The notes: generated from the letters alone by a model not told the origin. Positions 25,194 to 35,621 are shown, numbered from the stretch's first letter. The stretch is 64,000 nucleotides of DNA from Nocardioides albertanoniae (GCF_006716315.1 NZ_VFOV01000001.1:2000501-2064500), one strand, 5' to 3'. Translations and numbers: made by a program.

Positions 25194-26885
25194 ATGTCTT
25201 TGTCTCACCCACACCCGGAGCTGACCGAACCCGGCAAGCTCCCCAAGGGCGGCCTGCGGGTCACCCCTCTCGGCGGCCTCGGCGAGGTCGGCCGCAACAT
25301 GACCGTCTTCGAGTACGACGGCCGGCTGCTGATCGTCGACTGCGGCGTGCTCTTCCCCGAGGAGCACCAGCCGGGCGTCGACCTGATCCTGCCCGACTTC
25401 GGGCCGATCCGTGACCGGCTCGACGACATCGAGGCCCTGGTGCTCACCCACGGTCACGAGGACCACATCGGCGCCACGCCCTACCTGCTGCGCGAGCGGC
25501 AGAACATCCCGTTGGTCGGCTCCGAGCTGACCTTGGCCCTGCTGGGCTCCAAGCTGCGCGAGCATCGCCTGCGCGAGACCGTCCAGCACAAGGTGCGCGA
25601 GGGCGACACGATCTCCTTCGGCCCCTTCGAGCTGGAGTTCGTGGCCGTCAACCACTCCATCCCCGACGCGCTCGCGGTCGCGATCCGCACCGGGGCCGGG
25701 CTGGCGCTGCACACCGGCGACTTCAAGATGGACCAGCTGCCCCTCGACGGCCGGATCACCGACCTGCGCGCGTTCGCGCGGCTGGGCGAGGAGGGTGTCG
25801 ACCTGTTCCTCACCGACTCCACCAACGCCGAGGTGCCCGGCTTCACGACCGCCGAGAAGAAGATCGCCCCCGCGATCGAGCAGGTCTTCCGCGAGTCCGA
25901 CCAGCGCATCATCGTGGCCTGCTTCGCCTCCCACGTGCACCGCGTGCAGCAGGTGCTCGACAGTGCGGTCGCCCACGGCCGCAAGGTGGCGTACGTCGGT
26001 CGCTCGATGGTCCGCAACATGCAGATCGCCTCCGACCTGGGCTACCTGCACGTGCCCGAGGACGTCATCGTCGACGCCAAGGAGCTCGCCGAGCTGCCGC
26101 CGGAGAAGGTCGTGATGGTCTCGACCGGTTCGCAGGGCGAGCCGATGTCGGCGCTGTCGCGGATCGCCAACGGCACCCACAACTTCGTGCACATCGAGCC
26201 GGGCGACACCGTCCTGCTCGCGAGCAGCCTGATCCCGGGCAACGAGAACTCGATCTACCGGGTGATCAACGGCCTGGCCCGCCTGGGCGCCAACGTGGTC
26301 CACAAGGGCAATGCCCTGGTGCACGTCTCCGGCCACGCGAGCGCAGGCGAGCTGCTCTACTGCTACAACATCGTCCGGCCGCGCAACGTGATGCCCGTGC
26401 ATGGCGAGGTGCGCCACCTGCTCGCCAACGGCGACCTGGCCCGCCAGACCGGCGTGGAGAGCGTCGTCTACGCCGAGGACGGCGTGGTCGTCGACCTCGT
26501 CGACGGCAAGGCCGAGATCGCCGGCAAGGTCGAGTGCGGCTATGTCTTCGTCGACGGCACCACCGTCGGCGACGTCACCGAGTCCGAGCTCAAGGACCGT
26601 CGCATCCTCTCCGAGGAGGGCTTCGTCTCGATCATCGTGGTGGTCGACACGGTCAACGGCACCGTCGCCAGCGGTCCTGAGATCCACGCGCGTGGCCACG
26701 TGTGGCCCGACAACGCCTTCGACCCGGTCAAGCAGCCGATCATCAAGGCGGTCAACCGTGCGATGTCGGAGGGTGCGACCGACACGTACCAGCTGCAGCA
26801 GGCCATCCGGCGTACGTTCGGCCGCTGGGTCTCCAGCACCCACCGTCGCCGTCCGATGATCGTTCCGGTCGTCGTAGAGGCGTAG
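25194..26885 (+). CDS. rnj: Ribonuclease J
   Basis: Metallo-beta-lactamase/beta-CASP ribonuclease with endo- and 5'-exonuclease activity in RNA processing and decay (563 aa). The metal motif is HGHEDH (86-91), with later GDFKMDQ, LTDSTNAE, the beta-CASP stretch CFASHVHRVQQVLD, and VHVSGHAS and MPVHGEVRHL near the end of the catalytic core. ATG at 25194 abuts AGAAGGA; an in-frame TTG at 25200 has better spacing. Directly follows dapA. Confidence 0.95.
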   Translation: MSLSHPHPELTEPGKLPKGGLRVTPLGGLGEVGRNMTVFEYDGRLLIVDCGVLFPEEHQPGVDLILPDFGPIRDRLDDIEALVLTHGHEDHIGATPYLLRERQNIPLVGSELTLALLGSKLREHRLRETVQHKVREGDTISFGPFELEFVAVNHSIPDALAVAIRTGAGLALHTGDFKMDQLPLDGRITDLRAFARLGEEGVDLFLTDSTNAEVPGFTTAEKKIAPAIEQVFRESDQRIIVACFASHVHRVQQVLDSAVAHGRKVAYVGRSMVRNMQIASDLGYLHVPEDVIVDAKELAELPPEKVVMVSTGSQGEPMSALSRIANGTHNFVHIEPGDTVLLASSLIPGNENSIYRVINGLARLGANVVHKGNALVHVSGHASAGELLYCYNIVRPRNVMPVHGEVRHLLANGDLARQTGVESVVYAEDGVVVDLVDGKAEIAGKVECGYVFVDGTTVGDVTESELKDRRILSEEGFVSIIVVVDTVNGTVASGPEIHARGHVWPDNAFDPVKQPIIKAVNRAMSEGATDTYQLQQAIRRTFGRWVSSTHRRRPMIVPVVVEA

Positions 26886-27192
26886 CGAGCGAGGTCGAGC
26901 ACCGAGCTTGCTCGTGTGCTCGTGCCGAGCGAGTGAGCACGGCGCGTAGCGCCAGGCCTGAGCCTGGTCCTGCGAGCGGAGCTCGCAGGACCTACGTGAA
27001 GGGATCGAGCGAGCGCAGCGGGTGAGCTCGCGAACCCGCGAAGCGGGTCGAGATCCACCGCGCGATCCGTGCCCTGGTGGGCCCGACCGACCACGGTCGA
27101 GCCCACCAGGATCACGCCTGTGGAACTACACCGGCGCAACACGCCATCGCCGGGTCCCGGAGAGAGACCCGTAAGTCAAATACCCTGGTGGT
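26886..27192. other. 307-bp intergenic mosaic of inverted repeats before ftsK
   Basis: No credible gene. It holds several hairpins: a 12-bp stem (26966-26977 with 26981-26992), a 6-bp stem ACCCGC-GAA-GCGGGT at 27034-27048, and a compound hairpin at 27073-27110 with a 10-bp outer and a 5-bp inner stem. The composition is rich in GAGC/GCGAG words. The hairpins probably terminate the rnj transcript; the ftsK promoter should lie in the last 80 bp. Confidence 0.6.
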
Positions 27193-29859
27193 ATGGCGAC
27201 CCGTACGTCTTCCCCGCCGGGTTCGCGGAGCTCGACCACAACCAAGAGCACCCGTCCCCGGAGTACGACCACGACAAAGCGAGCAACGGCCACGAGCCGG
27301 GCCCGCTCCAAGGCAGCGCCGCAGAAGTCTCGCAACGGCACGCGTCGCCCTCCCGCCAAGAAGACCACGGCGAGGCGTACGCCGCCCCGAGCCGTACGCA
27401 ACGGGCCCAGCCCGATCGCGATGCTCTTCGACGCCATCTTCTCGACCATCGCCTCCCTGTGGCTGGCGATCGCCGGGGGAGTGGCGGCGATCTTCCGTGT
27501 CGGCGGCCAGGCAGCCAGCGACCTGGAGCCGGAGCACCGGCGTGATGGCGCGGGCCTGTTCCTGATCGGCCTCTCCGTGCTGGTCGCCGCCGGCGTCTGG
27601 TTCCAGATCGGCGGACAGTTCTTCGACGTCGTGCGCATCGCGGTGGCCGGCGTGGTCGGCAAGGTCGGCTGGCTGGTGCCGGTCGGACTCGTCGTCGCCG
27701 GCGCGCGGCTGATGCGTGACCCGGTCAACGCGGCGCCGGTCGGCCGTCAGGCGATCGGCTGGGGCTCGTTCCTGATGGCTGCGCTCGGCATCGTCCAGAT
27801 CGCCAACGGCAACCCGCAGCCCACCTCCGGCGACAGCAGCGAGCTGCAGTGGGCCGGCGGCGCGATCGGCTACGTCGTGGCCAGCCTGTCGCTCGACGTG
27901 CTCCGCTCGACCCCGGTGGTCGTCGTGCTGCTCTCGCTCATGATCGTCTTCGGGGTGCTGGTGATCACCGGCACCCCGCTCTACCAGGTGCCGAGCCGCC
28001 TGCGGCACCTGCGTGATCGCGCGCTCGGCCTGGAGACGGTCGAGGAGACGGGCGACGGCGACACCAACATCCGTCGGGTGCGTCGCGGCGGCAAGCTCTT
28101 CGCCGACGACGACACCTTCGACCCCGAGGGCTTCGAACCCTACGAGACGCCGTTGCTCGAGGAGGAGAAGCCGAAGAAGAAGCGCAAGAAGGACGGGCTC
28201 GACATCGCGCTCGCCCTCGACGACCCGGATGCCGACACCCAGCCGGACGAGGCCGCACCGAGCGACGCGGCGGGCCTGCTGCCGGCCGTCGGCGGCGCGG
28301 GCAGCCGCAAGCCGGGCGCCAAGAAGGAGCTCGAGCCCCCGCCCCACTCCGAGATCCCGGAGCGGGTCGAGCAGCTGATGCTCGCCGGCGACGTGACCTA
28401 CACGCTTCCGGGCAGCGACCTGCTCAAGCCGGGCTCGCCGCACAAGGCTCGCTCCAAGGCCTCCGACGACATCGTCGCCCGGCTCCAGGCGGTGCTCGAG
28501 GAGTTCAACATCGACGCCGCGGTCACCGGCTACACCCGTGGCCCGACGGTCACGCGCTACATCGTCGAGCTCGGCGCCGGGGTGAAGGTCGAGAAGATCA
28601 CCGGCATCCAGAAGAACATCGCCTACGCGGTGGCTTCGGCCGACGTACGCATCCTCTCGCCGATCCCCGGCAAGTCGGCGGTCGGTGTGGAGATCCCCAA
28701 CACCGACAAGGAGATCGTCACCCTCGGTGACGTGCTCCGCTCCAACGCCGCGCGCAACGACCACCACCCGCTGATCACCGGTGTCGGCAAGGACGTCGAG
28801 GGCGGGTTCGTGGTCGCCAACCTCGCGAAGATGCCCCACCTGCTGGTCGCGGGTGCGACCGGCTCGGGTAAGTCGTCGTTCATCAACTCGATGATCACCT
28901 CGGTGCTGATGCGGGCCACGCCCGACGAGGTGCGGATGATCATGGTCGACCCCAAGCGGGTCGAGCTCAACGCCTACGAGGGCGTGCCGCACCTGATCAC
29001 GCCGATCATCACCAACCCGAAGAAGGCCGCCGAGGCCCTGGCCTGGGTCGTGCGCGAGATGGACATGCGCTACGACGACCTGGCCAACTTCGGCTTCCGT
29101 CACGTCGACGACTTCAACAAGGCCGTACGCGCCGGGAAGATCGAGCTTCCGCCCGACTCCGAGCGACAGCTGGCGCCCTATCCCAACCTGCTGGTCATCG
29201 TCGACGAGCTCGCCGACCTGATGATGGTCGCGCCGCGTGACGTCGAAGACGCAGTCGTACGCATCACCCAGCTCGCCCGTGCCGCCGGCATCCACCTGGT
29301 GCTGGCCACGCAGCGGCCCTCGGTCGATGTGGTCACCGGTCTGATCAAGGCCAACGTGCCCTCGCGGCTCGCCTTCGCGACCTCGTCGCTGGCCGACTCG
29401 CGCGTCATCCTCGACCAGCCGGGTGCGGAGAAGCTGGTCGGACAGGGTGACGGACTCTTCCTGCCGATGGGCTCCTCCAAGCCGATCCGAGTGCAGGGAT
29501 CATGGGTCTCCGAGACGGAGATCAACGCGGTCGTCAAGAGCGTCAAGGGCCAGCTGGAGCCGTCCTACCGGGAGGACGTGACGGCGCCGGCGGAGTCGAA
29601 GCGGGTGCTCGACGACGACATCGGCGACGACATGGACCTGGTCGTGCAGGCGATCGAGCTGATCGTCTCGACCCAGTTCGGGTCGACCTCGATGCTGCAG
29701 CGCAAGCTGCGTGTCGGGTTCGCGAAGGCCGGTCGACTGATGGACATCCTCGAGTCGCGTGGGGTGGTGGGGCCCTCGGAGGGCTCCAAGGCGCGTGACG
29801 TGCTCGTCAAGCCGGACGAGATCGACGGCGTGGTCGCAACAATCCAGGGGGAGACATGA
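27193..29859 (+). CDS. ftsK: DNA translocase FtsK/SpoIIIE
   Basis: 888-aa septum-linked DNA pump that clears chromosomes at division. The first 80 residues are Ser/Thr/Arg/Lys-rich and disordered; about four membrane helices span 85-260; an acidic/basic linker follows; the alpha/beta motor has Walker A GATGSGKS (554-561) and Walker [14 protein letters not shown]; the C-terminal gamma winged helix ([20 protein letters not shown]...) recognises KOPS-like sites. Its TGA overlaps the ATG of the RodZ-like gene by 4 bp. Confidence 0.96.
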   Translation: MATRTSSPPGSRSSTTTKSTRPRSTTTTKRATATSRARSKAAPQKSRNGTRRPPAKKTTARRTPPRAVRNGPSPIAMLFDAIFSTIASLWLAIAGGVAAIFRVGGQAASDLEPEHRRDGAGLFLIGLSVLVAAGVWFQIGGQFFDVVRIAVAGVVGKVGWLVPVGLVVAGARLMRDPVNAAPVGRQAIGWGSFLMAALGIVQIANGNPQPTSGDSSELQWAGGAIGYVVASLSLDVLRSTPVVVVLLSLMIVFGVLVITGTPLYQVPSRLRHLRDRALGLETVEETGDGDTNIRRVRRGGKLFADDDTFDPEGFEPYETPLLEEEKPKKKRKKDGLDIALALDDPDADTQPDEAAPSDAAGLLPAVGGAGSRKPGAKKELEPPPHSEIPERVEQLMLAGDVTYTLPGSDLLKPGSPHKARSKASDDIVARLQAVLEEFNIDAAVTGYTRGPTVTRYIVELGAGVKVEKITGIQKNIAYAVASADVRILSPIPGKSAVGVEIPNTDKEIVTLGDVLRSNAARNDHHPLITGVGKDVEGGFVVANLAKMPHLLVAGATGSGKSSFINSMITSVLMRATPDEVRMIMVDPKRVELNAYEGVPHLITPIITNPKKAAEALAWVVREMDMRYDDLANFGFRHVDDFNKAVRAGKIELPPDSERQLAPYPNLLVIVDELADLMMVAPRDVEDAVVRITQLARAAGIHLVLATQRPSVDVVTGLIKANVPSRLAFATSSLADSRVILDQPGAEKLVGQGDGLFLPMGSSKPIRVQGSWVSETEINAVVKSVKGQLEPSYREDVTAPAESKRVLDDDIGDDMDLVVQAIELIVSTQFGSTSMLQRKLRVGFAKAGRLMDILESRGVVGPSEGSKARDVLVKPDEIDGVVATIQGET

Positions 29860-31865
29860 GCGAGAACTCACCGGCGGTCGAGCCTGTCGAGACTGCTGAG
29901 CCGGTCGCGCCTGCCGACGTCGACGTCGTCGAGGTGCGCCGCAACGGCCGGCTCGCGCTGGTGGTCGCCTCGGCGTCGCTGCTGGTCGGGCTGGCCTTCG
30001 TGCTGCGCGGCGGCATCGAGGGATACCTGCTCGGGCTGCTGCTGTTGGCGGTCGCGGTGGTGCAGGGCTGGACCGCCTGGGACTCACGGCTGCCGCTGCT
30101 GCTCGTCGACGAGCAGGGCGTACGCCTGCGGTTCGGTCAGACCTGGCAGGGCATCCCGTGGTCGAAGATCGAGGCCGTCGAGCACACCCCGCGACCGGCG
30201 GGGATCGAGCGTTTCTGGAAGGACGGTCGCATCGGCGTGCTGCTGCACGACGAGGAGGCGGTGCTCGCCGAGCTCTCGCCGACCGCCCGCCGTCAGGCGA
30301 TGCTGACCCAGCGCCTCTACGGGTTGCCGTTCTCCTTGCCGCTCGGGCTCTCCACGCACGTGCTCGGCGGTGGCGACGACGTCACCGACGCGATCGCCTA
30401 CGTGGCCGCCGACGGTGTCGAGGTCGTCGAGATCGACCCCGGTCTCGACGCCGGGCCAGAGACGGACACGGAGGCCGACACGGAGACGGACACCGAGACG
30501 GGCACGGGTGCCGGCACCGAGGCGACCGCCTCCGAAACGGCCGATGAGACCCCTGACGGCGAGGACGGATCTGCCCTCGCCGGTGATGGCGACACCTCGG
30601 TCCGGCTGCCCGCCGTGGGCCGCGGTGGCGACACCAACCCCCGGATGCTCCGCGTCTTGGACGAGCCTGATATCAATGCCGCGGACGTGGTGGACGAGGC
30701 AGAGCAGGACCAGGTGGAGCGCAGCGCGGAGCACGACGAGACGACGCCGAGAGCCGACGCCGATCCCGAGGTGACGGCCGAGGTCAAGCCGCAGCGCGCC
30801 GAGCCGGTCGCGCCGTTGCGTGAGCCGTCCGCCGCTGTCCGGGTCGACGTACGTTATGTGCCTGAGGAGCCTCAGGACTCCATCGCGGTCCACGGCGCCA
30901 ACGCGCTCCAGCTCGACCCGGTCGACACCGACGATACCGACGCCGAGGCGGACGCCCCGGTGGTGGCTGCCAGGCCGGAAGCCGAGGAGATCGACGCCGA
31001 CGACCAGACCCACGTCTTCGTGGTCGACTCCGACGCCACCGAGCAGATCGATCTCTCCGAGGGCGTCAGCCTGGCCGCCGAGCCTGACGAGAGCGTCGAG
31101 AAGATCACCTTCGACGGTGTCGGTGGGCAGGCCGCGGCCGCGCGCACCGCCAACCCGGAGATCGGCGCGGAGATCTCCGCAGCCCGACACCGTCTCGGCC
31201 TCGACGCCGAGGCTCTGGCGGAGTGGACGCGGATCCGTCCGCATGTGATCGAGGCGATCGAGGTCGACGACTTCGGCCCCTGCGGCGGCGACTTCTACGC
31301 CCGTGGTCACCTGCGCACGCTCGCGCGAGTGCTCGGCATCGATGTCGCGCCGCTGCTGCGCACCTATGACGAGAAGTTCGCCTCCGGCCCGGTCAGCGCA
31401 CGCACCGTGTTCGAGGCCGAGCTGGCTCACAGTGCGGCGGTGCGCCCGGTCCGGCGGATGCGCGGCGGGCCGTCGTGGTCCGTCCTGGTCGCCGCGGTGA
31501 TGGCGGTCATCCTGGTCTGGTCGGTCGCGCGCCTGGTCATCGACGGCACCCAGCACGAGCCGGAGGCGGGTGCGATCCAGCTCGACGGCTCGGCCGGCAC
31601 CGACAACCCCTACGGCGACTCCTCACCCGTGCCGGTGGTCATCTCCGCCGCCGGCGGCGGCGCCCACGTCGTGGTCCGCGACTCGCGCGGCAAGGTCGTC
31701 TTCAGCGGTGACCTCGCCTTCGGCGAGTCGAAGTCGCTCCGGGTCACCCCGCCGCTGCGTGTCCAGACCTCCGACGGGTCGCTCAAGGTGTCGGTGGGCG
31801 ACAGCAAGGCCAAGGCCCTCGGCAAGACCGGCGAGCCGGCCCAGCACACCTACACGGCCAAGTAG
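29856..31865 (+). CDS. RodZ-like helix-turn-helix membrane protein with extended N-terminal domain
   Basis: 669 aa. It opens with two close transmembrane helices (about 31-75) and a PH-like segment ([23 protein letters not shown]), then a long acidic Thr/Asp/Glu-rich region with DTET repeats (about 195-440). A RodZ-type HTH follows ([25 protein letters not shown] ... [17 protein letters not shown], about 436-500), then one transmembrane helix (about 547-565) and an extracytoplasmic DUF4115-like domain. RodZ links MreB and shape control in other bacteria; the role here is inferred. Translationally coupled to ftsK. The N-terminal membrane part is unusual for RodZ. Confidence 0.8.
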   Translation: MSENSPAVEPVETAEPVAPADVDVVEVRRNGRLALVVASASLLVGLAFVLRGGIEGYLLGLLLLAVAVVQGWTAWDSRLPLLLVDEQGVRLRFGQTWQGIPWSKIEAVEHTPRPAGIERFWKDGRIGVLLHDEEAVLAELSPTARRQAMLTQRLYGLPFSLPLGLSTHVLGGGDDVTDAIAYVAADGVEVVEIDPGLDAGPETDTEADTETDTETGTGAGTEATASETADETPDGEDGSALAGDGDTSVRLPAVGRGGDTNPRMLRVLDEPDINAADVVDEAEQDQVERSAEHDETTPRADADPEVTAEVKPQRAEPVAPLREPSAAVRVDVRYVPEEPQDSIAVHGANALQLDPVDTDDTDAEADAPVVAARPEAEEIDADDQTHVFVVDSDATEQIDLSEGVSLAAEPDESVEKITFDGVGGQAAAARTANPEIGAEISAARHRLGLDAEALAEWTRIRPHVIEAIEVDDFGPCGGDFYARGHLRTLARVLGIDVAPLLRTYDEKFASGPVSARTVFEAELAHSAAVRPVRRMRGGPSWSVLVAAVMAVILVWSVARLVIDGTQHEPEAGAIQLDGSAGTDNPYGDSSPVPVVISAAGGGAHVVVRDSRGKVVFSGDLAFGESKSLRVTPPLRVQTSDGSLKVSVGDSKAKALGKTGEPAQHTYTAK

Positions 31866-31888
31866 CCCCTGACCTGCGAACCCTCGGC

Positions 31889-32042
31889 CGAGTCGGCTCG
31901 TCCTGACCGAAATCCTGGTCGAGTCGGCTCGTTATAACGAGCCGACTCGACGCTGATTCTGGTTAGAACGAGCCGACTCGGCGTCAGGGTTGGTCAGGAC
32001 GAGCCGACTCGGCGTCAGGGTTGGTCAGGACGAGCCGACTCG
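31889..32042. repeat. Nested palindromic repeat array, copy A
   Basis: Six copies of the 13-mer CGAGTCGGCTCGT or its complement: 31889-31901 and 31920-31932 forward; 31937-31949, 31968-31980, 31999-32011 and 32030-32042 reversed. The central pair forms a perfect 34-bp palindrome at 31918-31951 centred on TTATAA. The last two are a perfect tandem repeat of a 31-bp unit (31981-32011, 32012-32042). Spacers contain TCCTGACC or its complement. Lies between convergent genes, overlapping the 3' end of the response regulator. A related copy is at 42448-42539. Confidence 0.92.
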
Positions 32043-32779
32043 GCGGCTCGGTAGCGGCGCTCTGGGCGTCCGGCGGTGCCGTAGTTGAGGCGTACGCCGA
32101 TACGGCCCGTGCTCGCGAAGTGCTCGAGGTAGCGGCGGGCGCTCACCCGGGAGACCCCGATCGCGTCGGCACACTCGGTGGCACTGAGCTCGCCGGCCTC
32201 GGCCAGCGCGGCGAGGACGGCGTGGGCGGTCTCGGGGCTGAGCCCCTTCGGGAGGCGCTCACGAGTCTCCCGGGCACCGCTCTGATGGCTGAAGACCTCG
32301 TCGATCCCGGCCTGGACGTCGTCGCGGTGCTCCTGGCCGGCGGGCCGCCGATCGATGCGGGCCAGTGCGTCACGGGAGCGGCGTACGTCGTCGAGCCTGG
32401 CGGCGAGGTCCTCGAAGGGGAACGGCTTCACCACATAGTGGGCGGCGCCGCCGGCAGCGGCCGCACGCACGGTGTCCGCTTCGCGGGCCGCCGTGATGAC
32501 GATGACGTCGGCGTCGTCGCCGCGGCCACGGAGTCGGCGCAGCAGCTCGATGCCGCTGAAGTCGGGAAGGTGCACGTCGAGCAGCAGCACGTCGGGGGAG
32601 AGGCGGGCGGTCTCCTCGAGCGCCTGGGACCCGGTGGCGGCGACGCCGACCACACGGAAGCCGTCGACGCGGTCGACGAAGCGGGTGTGGATCGAGGCCA
32701 CCATGAAGTCGTCCTCGACGACGAGCACGGTGAGCTCGGCGTGCCCGGTGTGCTCGGTTCGCTCGGGAACGGTCGTCAT
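32015..32779 (-). CDS. Response regulator, CitB/DcuR-like
   Basis: 254-aa regulator pairing with the upstream kinase. Receiver domain: acidic pocket VVEDD near residue 20-24, phosphoacceptor Asp68 in LLLDVHLPD, lysine in YVVKPFPF near 117. The C-terminal HTH (LSATECADAIGVSRVSARRYLEHF) matches regulators of citrate/C4-dicarboxylate uptake. ATG at 32779 follows GAGGAGA and overlaps the kinase stop by 4 bp. The last nine residues (AESARPDQP) and the stop are encoded inside the palindromic repeat array, so the native C-terminus may have been altered by the repeat. Confidence 0.92.
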   Translation of the reverse strand: MTTVPERTEHTGHAELTVLVVEDDFMVASIHTRFVDRVDGFRVVGVAATGSQALEETARLSPDVLLLDVHLPDFSGIELLRRLRGRGDDADVIVITAAREADTVRAAAAGGAAHYVVKPFPFEDLAARLDDVRRSRDALARIDRRPAGQEHRDDVQAGIDEVFSHQSGARETRERLPKGLSPETAHAVLAALAEAGELSATECADAIGVSRVSARRYLEHFASTGRIGVRLNYGTAGRPERRYRAAESARPDQP

Positions 32780-34452
32780 CGGGTCTCCTCGGCGAGTGTG
32801 GTGGTGGGCGGTGCCAGCGGGGCGGCGCCGGGCAGGGTCGCGGTGAACACGGCTCCGGGGCGTTCTGCCGCCCCGGCATTCTCCACCTCGACCTCGCCGC
32901 CGCGGGCGCGGCACACCAGCTGCACCAGCGCGAGCCCGACTCCCCGGCCGCTGGCGTCGTGCGGCTTGGTGCTGAATCCGCGTCGGAAGATCTCGGGCAT
33001 GCGGTCGGCGGGCACCCCGCCGCCGGTGTCGGAGACGCGCACGGTGACGGTCTGCCCGGCAGCGCTGAGGCGTACGCCGACCCGGGCATCGAGCGGTCCG
33101 ACGAGCGCCGCGGCGTCGACGGCGTTGTCGACCAGGTTGCCGAGCACGGTCACCACGTCGGCCGACCCGTCAGGGGTGAGCCGCGGCAGCGCGCTCGCCG
33201 CCTCCAGGTCGATGCTCACTCGGCGTTCGGCGGCCAGGCTGGCCTTCGCGATCAGCAGCGCCGCCACGGCGGGGTCGTCGATCCGTGCGGTGATGAAGTC
33301 GCTCAGGGCCGCACGGCGTGCGGTCAGGCCGACGACGAAACGGCCCACCTCGGCGTACTCCTCGAGCTCGAGCAGCCCGGTGATGGTGTGCAGCTGGTTG
33401 CTGAACTCGTGGGTCTGCGCGCGCAGGGTCTCGGTGACGCTCTCGCGGGAGTTGAGCTCGCTCTGCAGCGCGACCAGCTCGGTGCGGTCGCGCAGCGTGG
33501 TGACGGTGCCGGCCGGGCGGCCGTCGTGGTGCACGCGGTTGCGGTTGAGCACGAGCACCCGGTCGCCGGCGACGAGCGGCGCGTCGTGCACCTCCTCCGA
33601 GCCGCTCAGCAGCGCGAGCGTCTCGGAGGGCAGGTCGAGCTCGTCGAGCCGGCGTCCGGTGGGGTCGGCGGTCAGCCCGAGCAGCTCGCGGGCGCTGTCG
33701 CTCATCAGGCTCACCCGCCCGTCGCCCCCGACGGCGAGCACGCCTTCACGGATCGAGCGCAGCAGCCCTTCGCGGTGATCGGCCAGCGCGGCGATGTCAC
33801 GCGGCTCGAGGCCCCGGGTGCGTCGCTTGATCAGCCGGGCCAGCAGCCACGAGCCCAGCACGCCGAGCGCGAGCCCGGCGAGCAGCACGGTCAGGGCGTC
33901 GGCCCAGGTGCGCGCGAGCCGTTCGCCGATCAGCGGATAGTCCTCGGTGACCACGACCACGCCGACCGGGTGCGGCGCCTCCGCCTTCGACCCCGTCGTG
34001 CCCGTCGACCCGCCGCCGTAGACGGGCACCTGGGCCGCGATCGCCCGCCTGCCGGCGTCGTCGATGTCTCCCGCCCAGGCGCGCGAGCTCTCGCGTCGGC
34101 CAAGGTCGAGGGTCTCGCCGACCCGGGTGGGGTCGGTGGAGACGAGCACGCGGCCGTCGAGACCGGTCAGGTAGGCCGTGTCGGCGCCGGCGTCAGCGGC
34201 GCGGTTCTGTAGATAGAAGGCCAGCGCCTGCCGGTCGGGGGTGCGACTGAGCCCGTCCTGCACGGCGGCGATCCCGGCCAGGCTCTCCGCGGCCGCGCGC
34301 AGCCGGTCCTCACGGGAGTCACGGAAGTCGGCGTCGCTCTGCCGCAGCGACACGATGCTGGTCGCCACGACGACGAGCAGCAGCACCGTCAGCTGCAGCA
34401 GCAGCACCTGGCCGGCCAGCGAGAGGTGGCGGCGTGAGCTCTGCGACCACAA
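32776..34452 (-). CDS. Sensor histidine kinase, CitA/DcuS-like
   Basis: 558-aa membrane sensor. A transmembrane helix (about 12-35), an extracytoplasmic Cache/PAS-like sensor (about 36-175, including AYLTGLDGRVLVSTDP), a second helix (about 180-205), a cytoplasmic PAS domain (GDGRVSLMSDSARELLGL), the phosphoacceptor helix THEFSNQLHTITGLLEL, and a HATPase domain with NLVDNAVDAA and DTGGGVP. TTG at 34452 is preferred because AGGAGG lies 9 nt upstream; a longer frame with TTG at 34479 would put that site inside the gene. Divergent from tctC; it probably senses a tri- or dicarboxylate. Confidence 0.9.
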   Translation of the reverse strand: MWSQSSRRHLSLAGQVLLLQLTVLLLVVVATSIVSLRQSDADFRDSREDRLRAAAESLAGIAAVQDGLSRTPDRQALAFYLQNRAADAGADTAYLTGLDGRVLVSTDPTRVGETLDLGRRESSRAWAGDIDDAGRRAIAAQVPVYGGGSTGTTGSKAEAPHPVGVVVVTEDYPLIGERLARTWADALTVLLAGLALGVLGSWLLARLIKRRTRGLEPRDIAALADHREGLLRSIREGVLAVGGDGRVSLMSDSARELLGLTADPTGRRLDELDLPSETLALLSGSEEVHDAPLVAGDRVLVLNRNRVHHDGRPAGTVTTLRDRTELVALQSELNSRESVTETLRAQTHEFSNQLHTITGLLELEEYAEVGRFVVGLTARRAALSDFITARIDDPAVAALLIAKASLAAERRVSIDLEAASALPRLTPDGSADVVTVLGNLVDNAVDAAALVGPLDARVGVRLSAAGQTVTVRVSDTGGGVPADRMPEIFRRGFSTKPHDASGRGVGLALVQLVCRARGGEVEVENAGAAERPGAVFTATLPGAAPLAPPTTTLAEETR

Positions 34453-34481
34453 GTTCCACAACCTCCTTTGGTTGCCCAACA

Positions 34482-34508
34482 GTGACGGCGGTCACCTCGG
34501 GCTGTGAC
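34482..34508. promoter_or_regulatory. GTGAC half-sites between kinase and tctC-like gene
   Basis: GTGAC (34482), GTCAC (34491-34495) and GTGAC (34504-34508) form an inverted repeat plus a third half-site in the divergent promoter region of the sensor kinase and transporter operon. Candidate binding site for the adjacent response regulator; inferred from position. Confidence 0.4.
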
Positions 34509-34553
34509 CATCGCCACTGACCGTTTCATCCCTCTCAGTCTGGAGGCCAGCCG

Positions 34554-35621
34554 TTGTCGACGCCGACATCGCAGTCCCCGCCCGATCCGAGCCAGCTGCC
34601 GCTGCCAAGGCAGCCGAGGCGTACGCGTCGGGCAGCGAGCATACGCCGCACCCGTTCGCTCGCCGTCGTGCTCGTGACCTGTCTGCTCGCCGCAGCCTCT
34701 GCCTGCGGGGTGACCCGCGGCGAGGAGTCGCAGAACCTCGACATGTGGATCCCGAACAGCCCCGGTGGCGGCTATGACCAGACCGGCCGCGCCGCGGTCG
34801 GCGTGCTCGACCGCGACAAGATGACCGGCGGCGACATCCAGGTGACCAACATCCTGGGCGCCGGAGGCTCCGTCGCGATGTCGCGCCTGATGAGCGAGCA
34901 GGGCAACGGCAACCTGCTGATGACCATCGGCCTCGGCGTCGTCGGCTCCACCTACTCCTTCGGCGTCGACGCGCGCCCGCAGGACGCCACCCCGATCGCC
35001 CAACTGATCGAGGAGCAGGAGGGCGTGCTGGTGCCCGCCGACTCGCCGTTCAAGACCATCGACGACCTGGTGCAGGCGTGGGAGAAGGATCCCGCCTCCG
35101 TGGTCGTCGGCGGCGGCTCCTCGCCCGGCGGCCCCGACCACCTCTTCCCGATGCAGCTGGCCGAGGCCGCCGGCATCGACCCCAAGAAGGTCAAGTACGT
35201 CCCCTACGACGGTGGTGGCCCGCTCACCAGCGCTCTGCTGGGCCACAAGATCGAGGTCGGCTTCTCCGGTCTCGCCGAGTTCGAGGGCCAGGTGGAGGCC
35301 GGCGAGCTGCGAGTGCTGGCCACCTCGGGCGACGAGCGCGCGACCGGTGTCTTCGCCGACGCGCCCACGCTGACCGAGAGCGGCATCGACCTGGTCTTCC
35401 TCAACTGGCGCGGCGTGCTCGCTCCTCCGGGCATCAGCGAGAAGCGTCGCCAGGAGCTGATCGATCTGCTCACCCGCATGCACGACTCCAAGCAGTGGCA
35501 GCAGGCGCTGAAGGACAACGGCTGGACCGACGCGTTCATCACCGGCGACAAGTTCGACGACCTGCTGGTCGAGCAGGACCAGCGCGTCGCCGACACCCTG
35601 AAGGAGCTGGATCTGCTGTGA
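34554..35621 (+). CDS. tctC: Tripartite tricarboxylate transporter substrate-binding lipoprotein (TctC/Bug)
   Basis: 355-aa solute-binding protein of the Bug family. A long basic N-terminus precedes the signal helix (about 34-50) and the lipobox SAC with Cys51, so it is a membrane-anchored lipoprotein. The mature part has MWIPNSPGGGYDQTGRAAV (the Bug signature for carboxylate binding), NILGAGGSVAMSRL and YVPYDGGGPLTSALLGHKIEVGFSG. TTG at 34554 follows GGAGG by 7 nt. Overlaps tctB by 4 bp. Confidence 0.92.
   Translation: MSTPTSQSPPDPSQLPLPRQPRRTRRAASIRRTRSLAVVLVTCLLAAASACGVTRGEESQNLDMWIPNSPGGGYDQTGRAAVGVLDRDKMTGGDIQVTNILGAGGSVAMSRLMSEQGNGNLLMTIGLGVVGSTYSFGVDARPQDATPIAQLIEEQEGVLVPADSPFKTIDDLVQAWEKDPASVVVGGGSSPGGPDHLFPMQLAEAAGIDPKKVKYVPYDGGGPLTSALLGHKIEVGFSGLAEFEGQVEAGELRVLATSGDERATGVFADAPTLTESGIDLVFLNWRGVLAPPGISEKRRQELIDLLTRMHDSKQWQQALKDNGWTDAFITGDKFDDLLVEQDQRVADTLKELDLL

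Noticed and set aside
27112..29295. Long minus-strand open frame opposite ftsK
   Set aside because: Its composition is a mirror of the ftsK codons (Arg/Asp/Val/His-rich) with no motifs; ftsK is clear.
31889..32042. Possible CRISPR array because of regularly spaced repeats
   Set aside because: Cores alternate in orientation, spacers are themselves repeated and share TCCTGACC, and there are no cas genes; it is a palindromic repeat cluster.
34453..34479. Earlier TTG start for the sensor kinase
   Set aside because: It would place the AGGAGG ribosome site inside the coding sequence; the TTG at 34452 has correct spacing.
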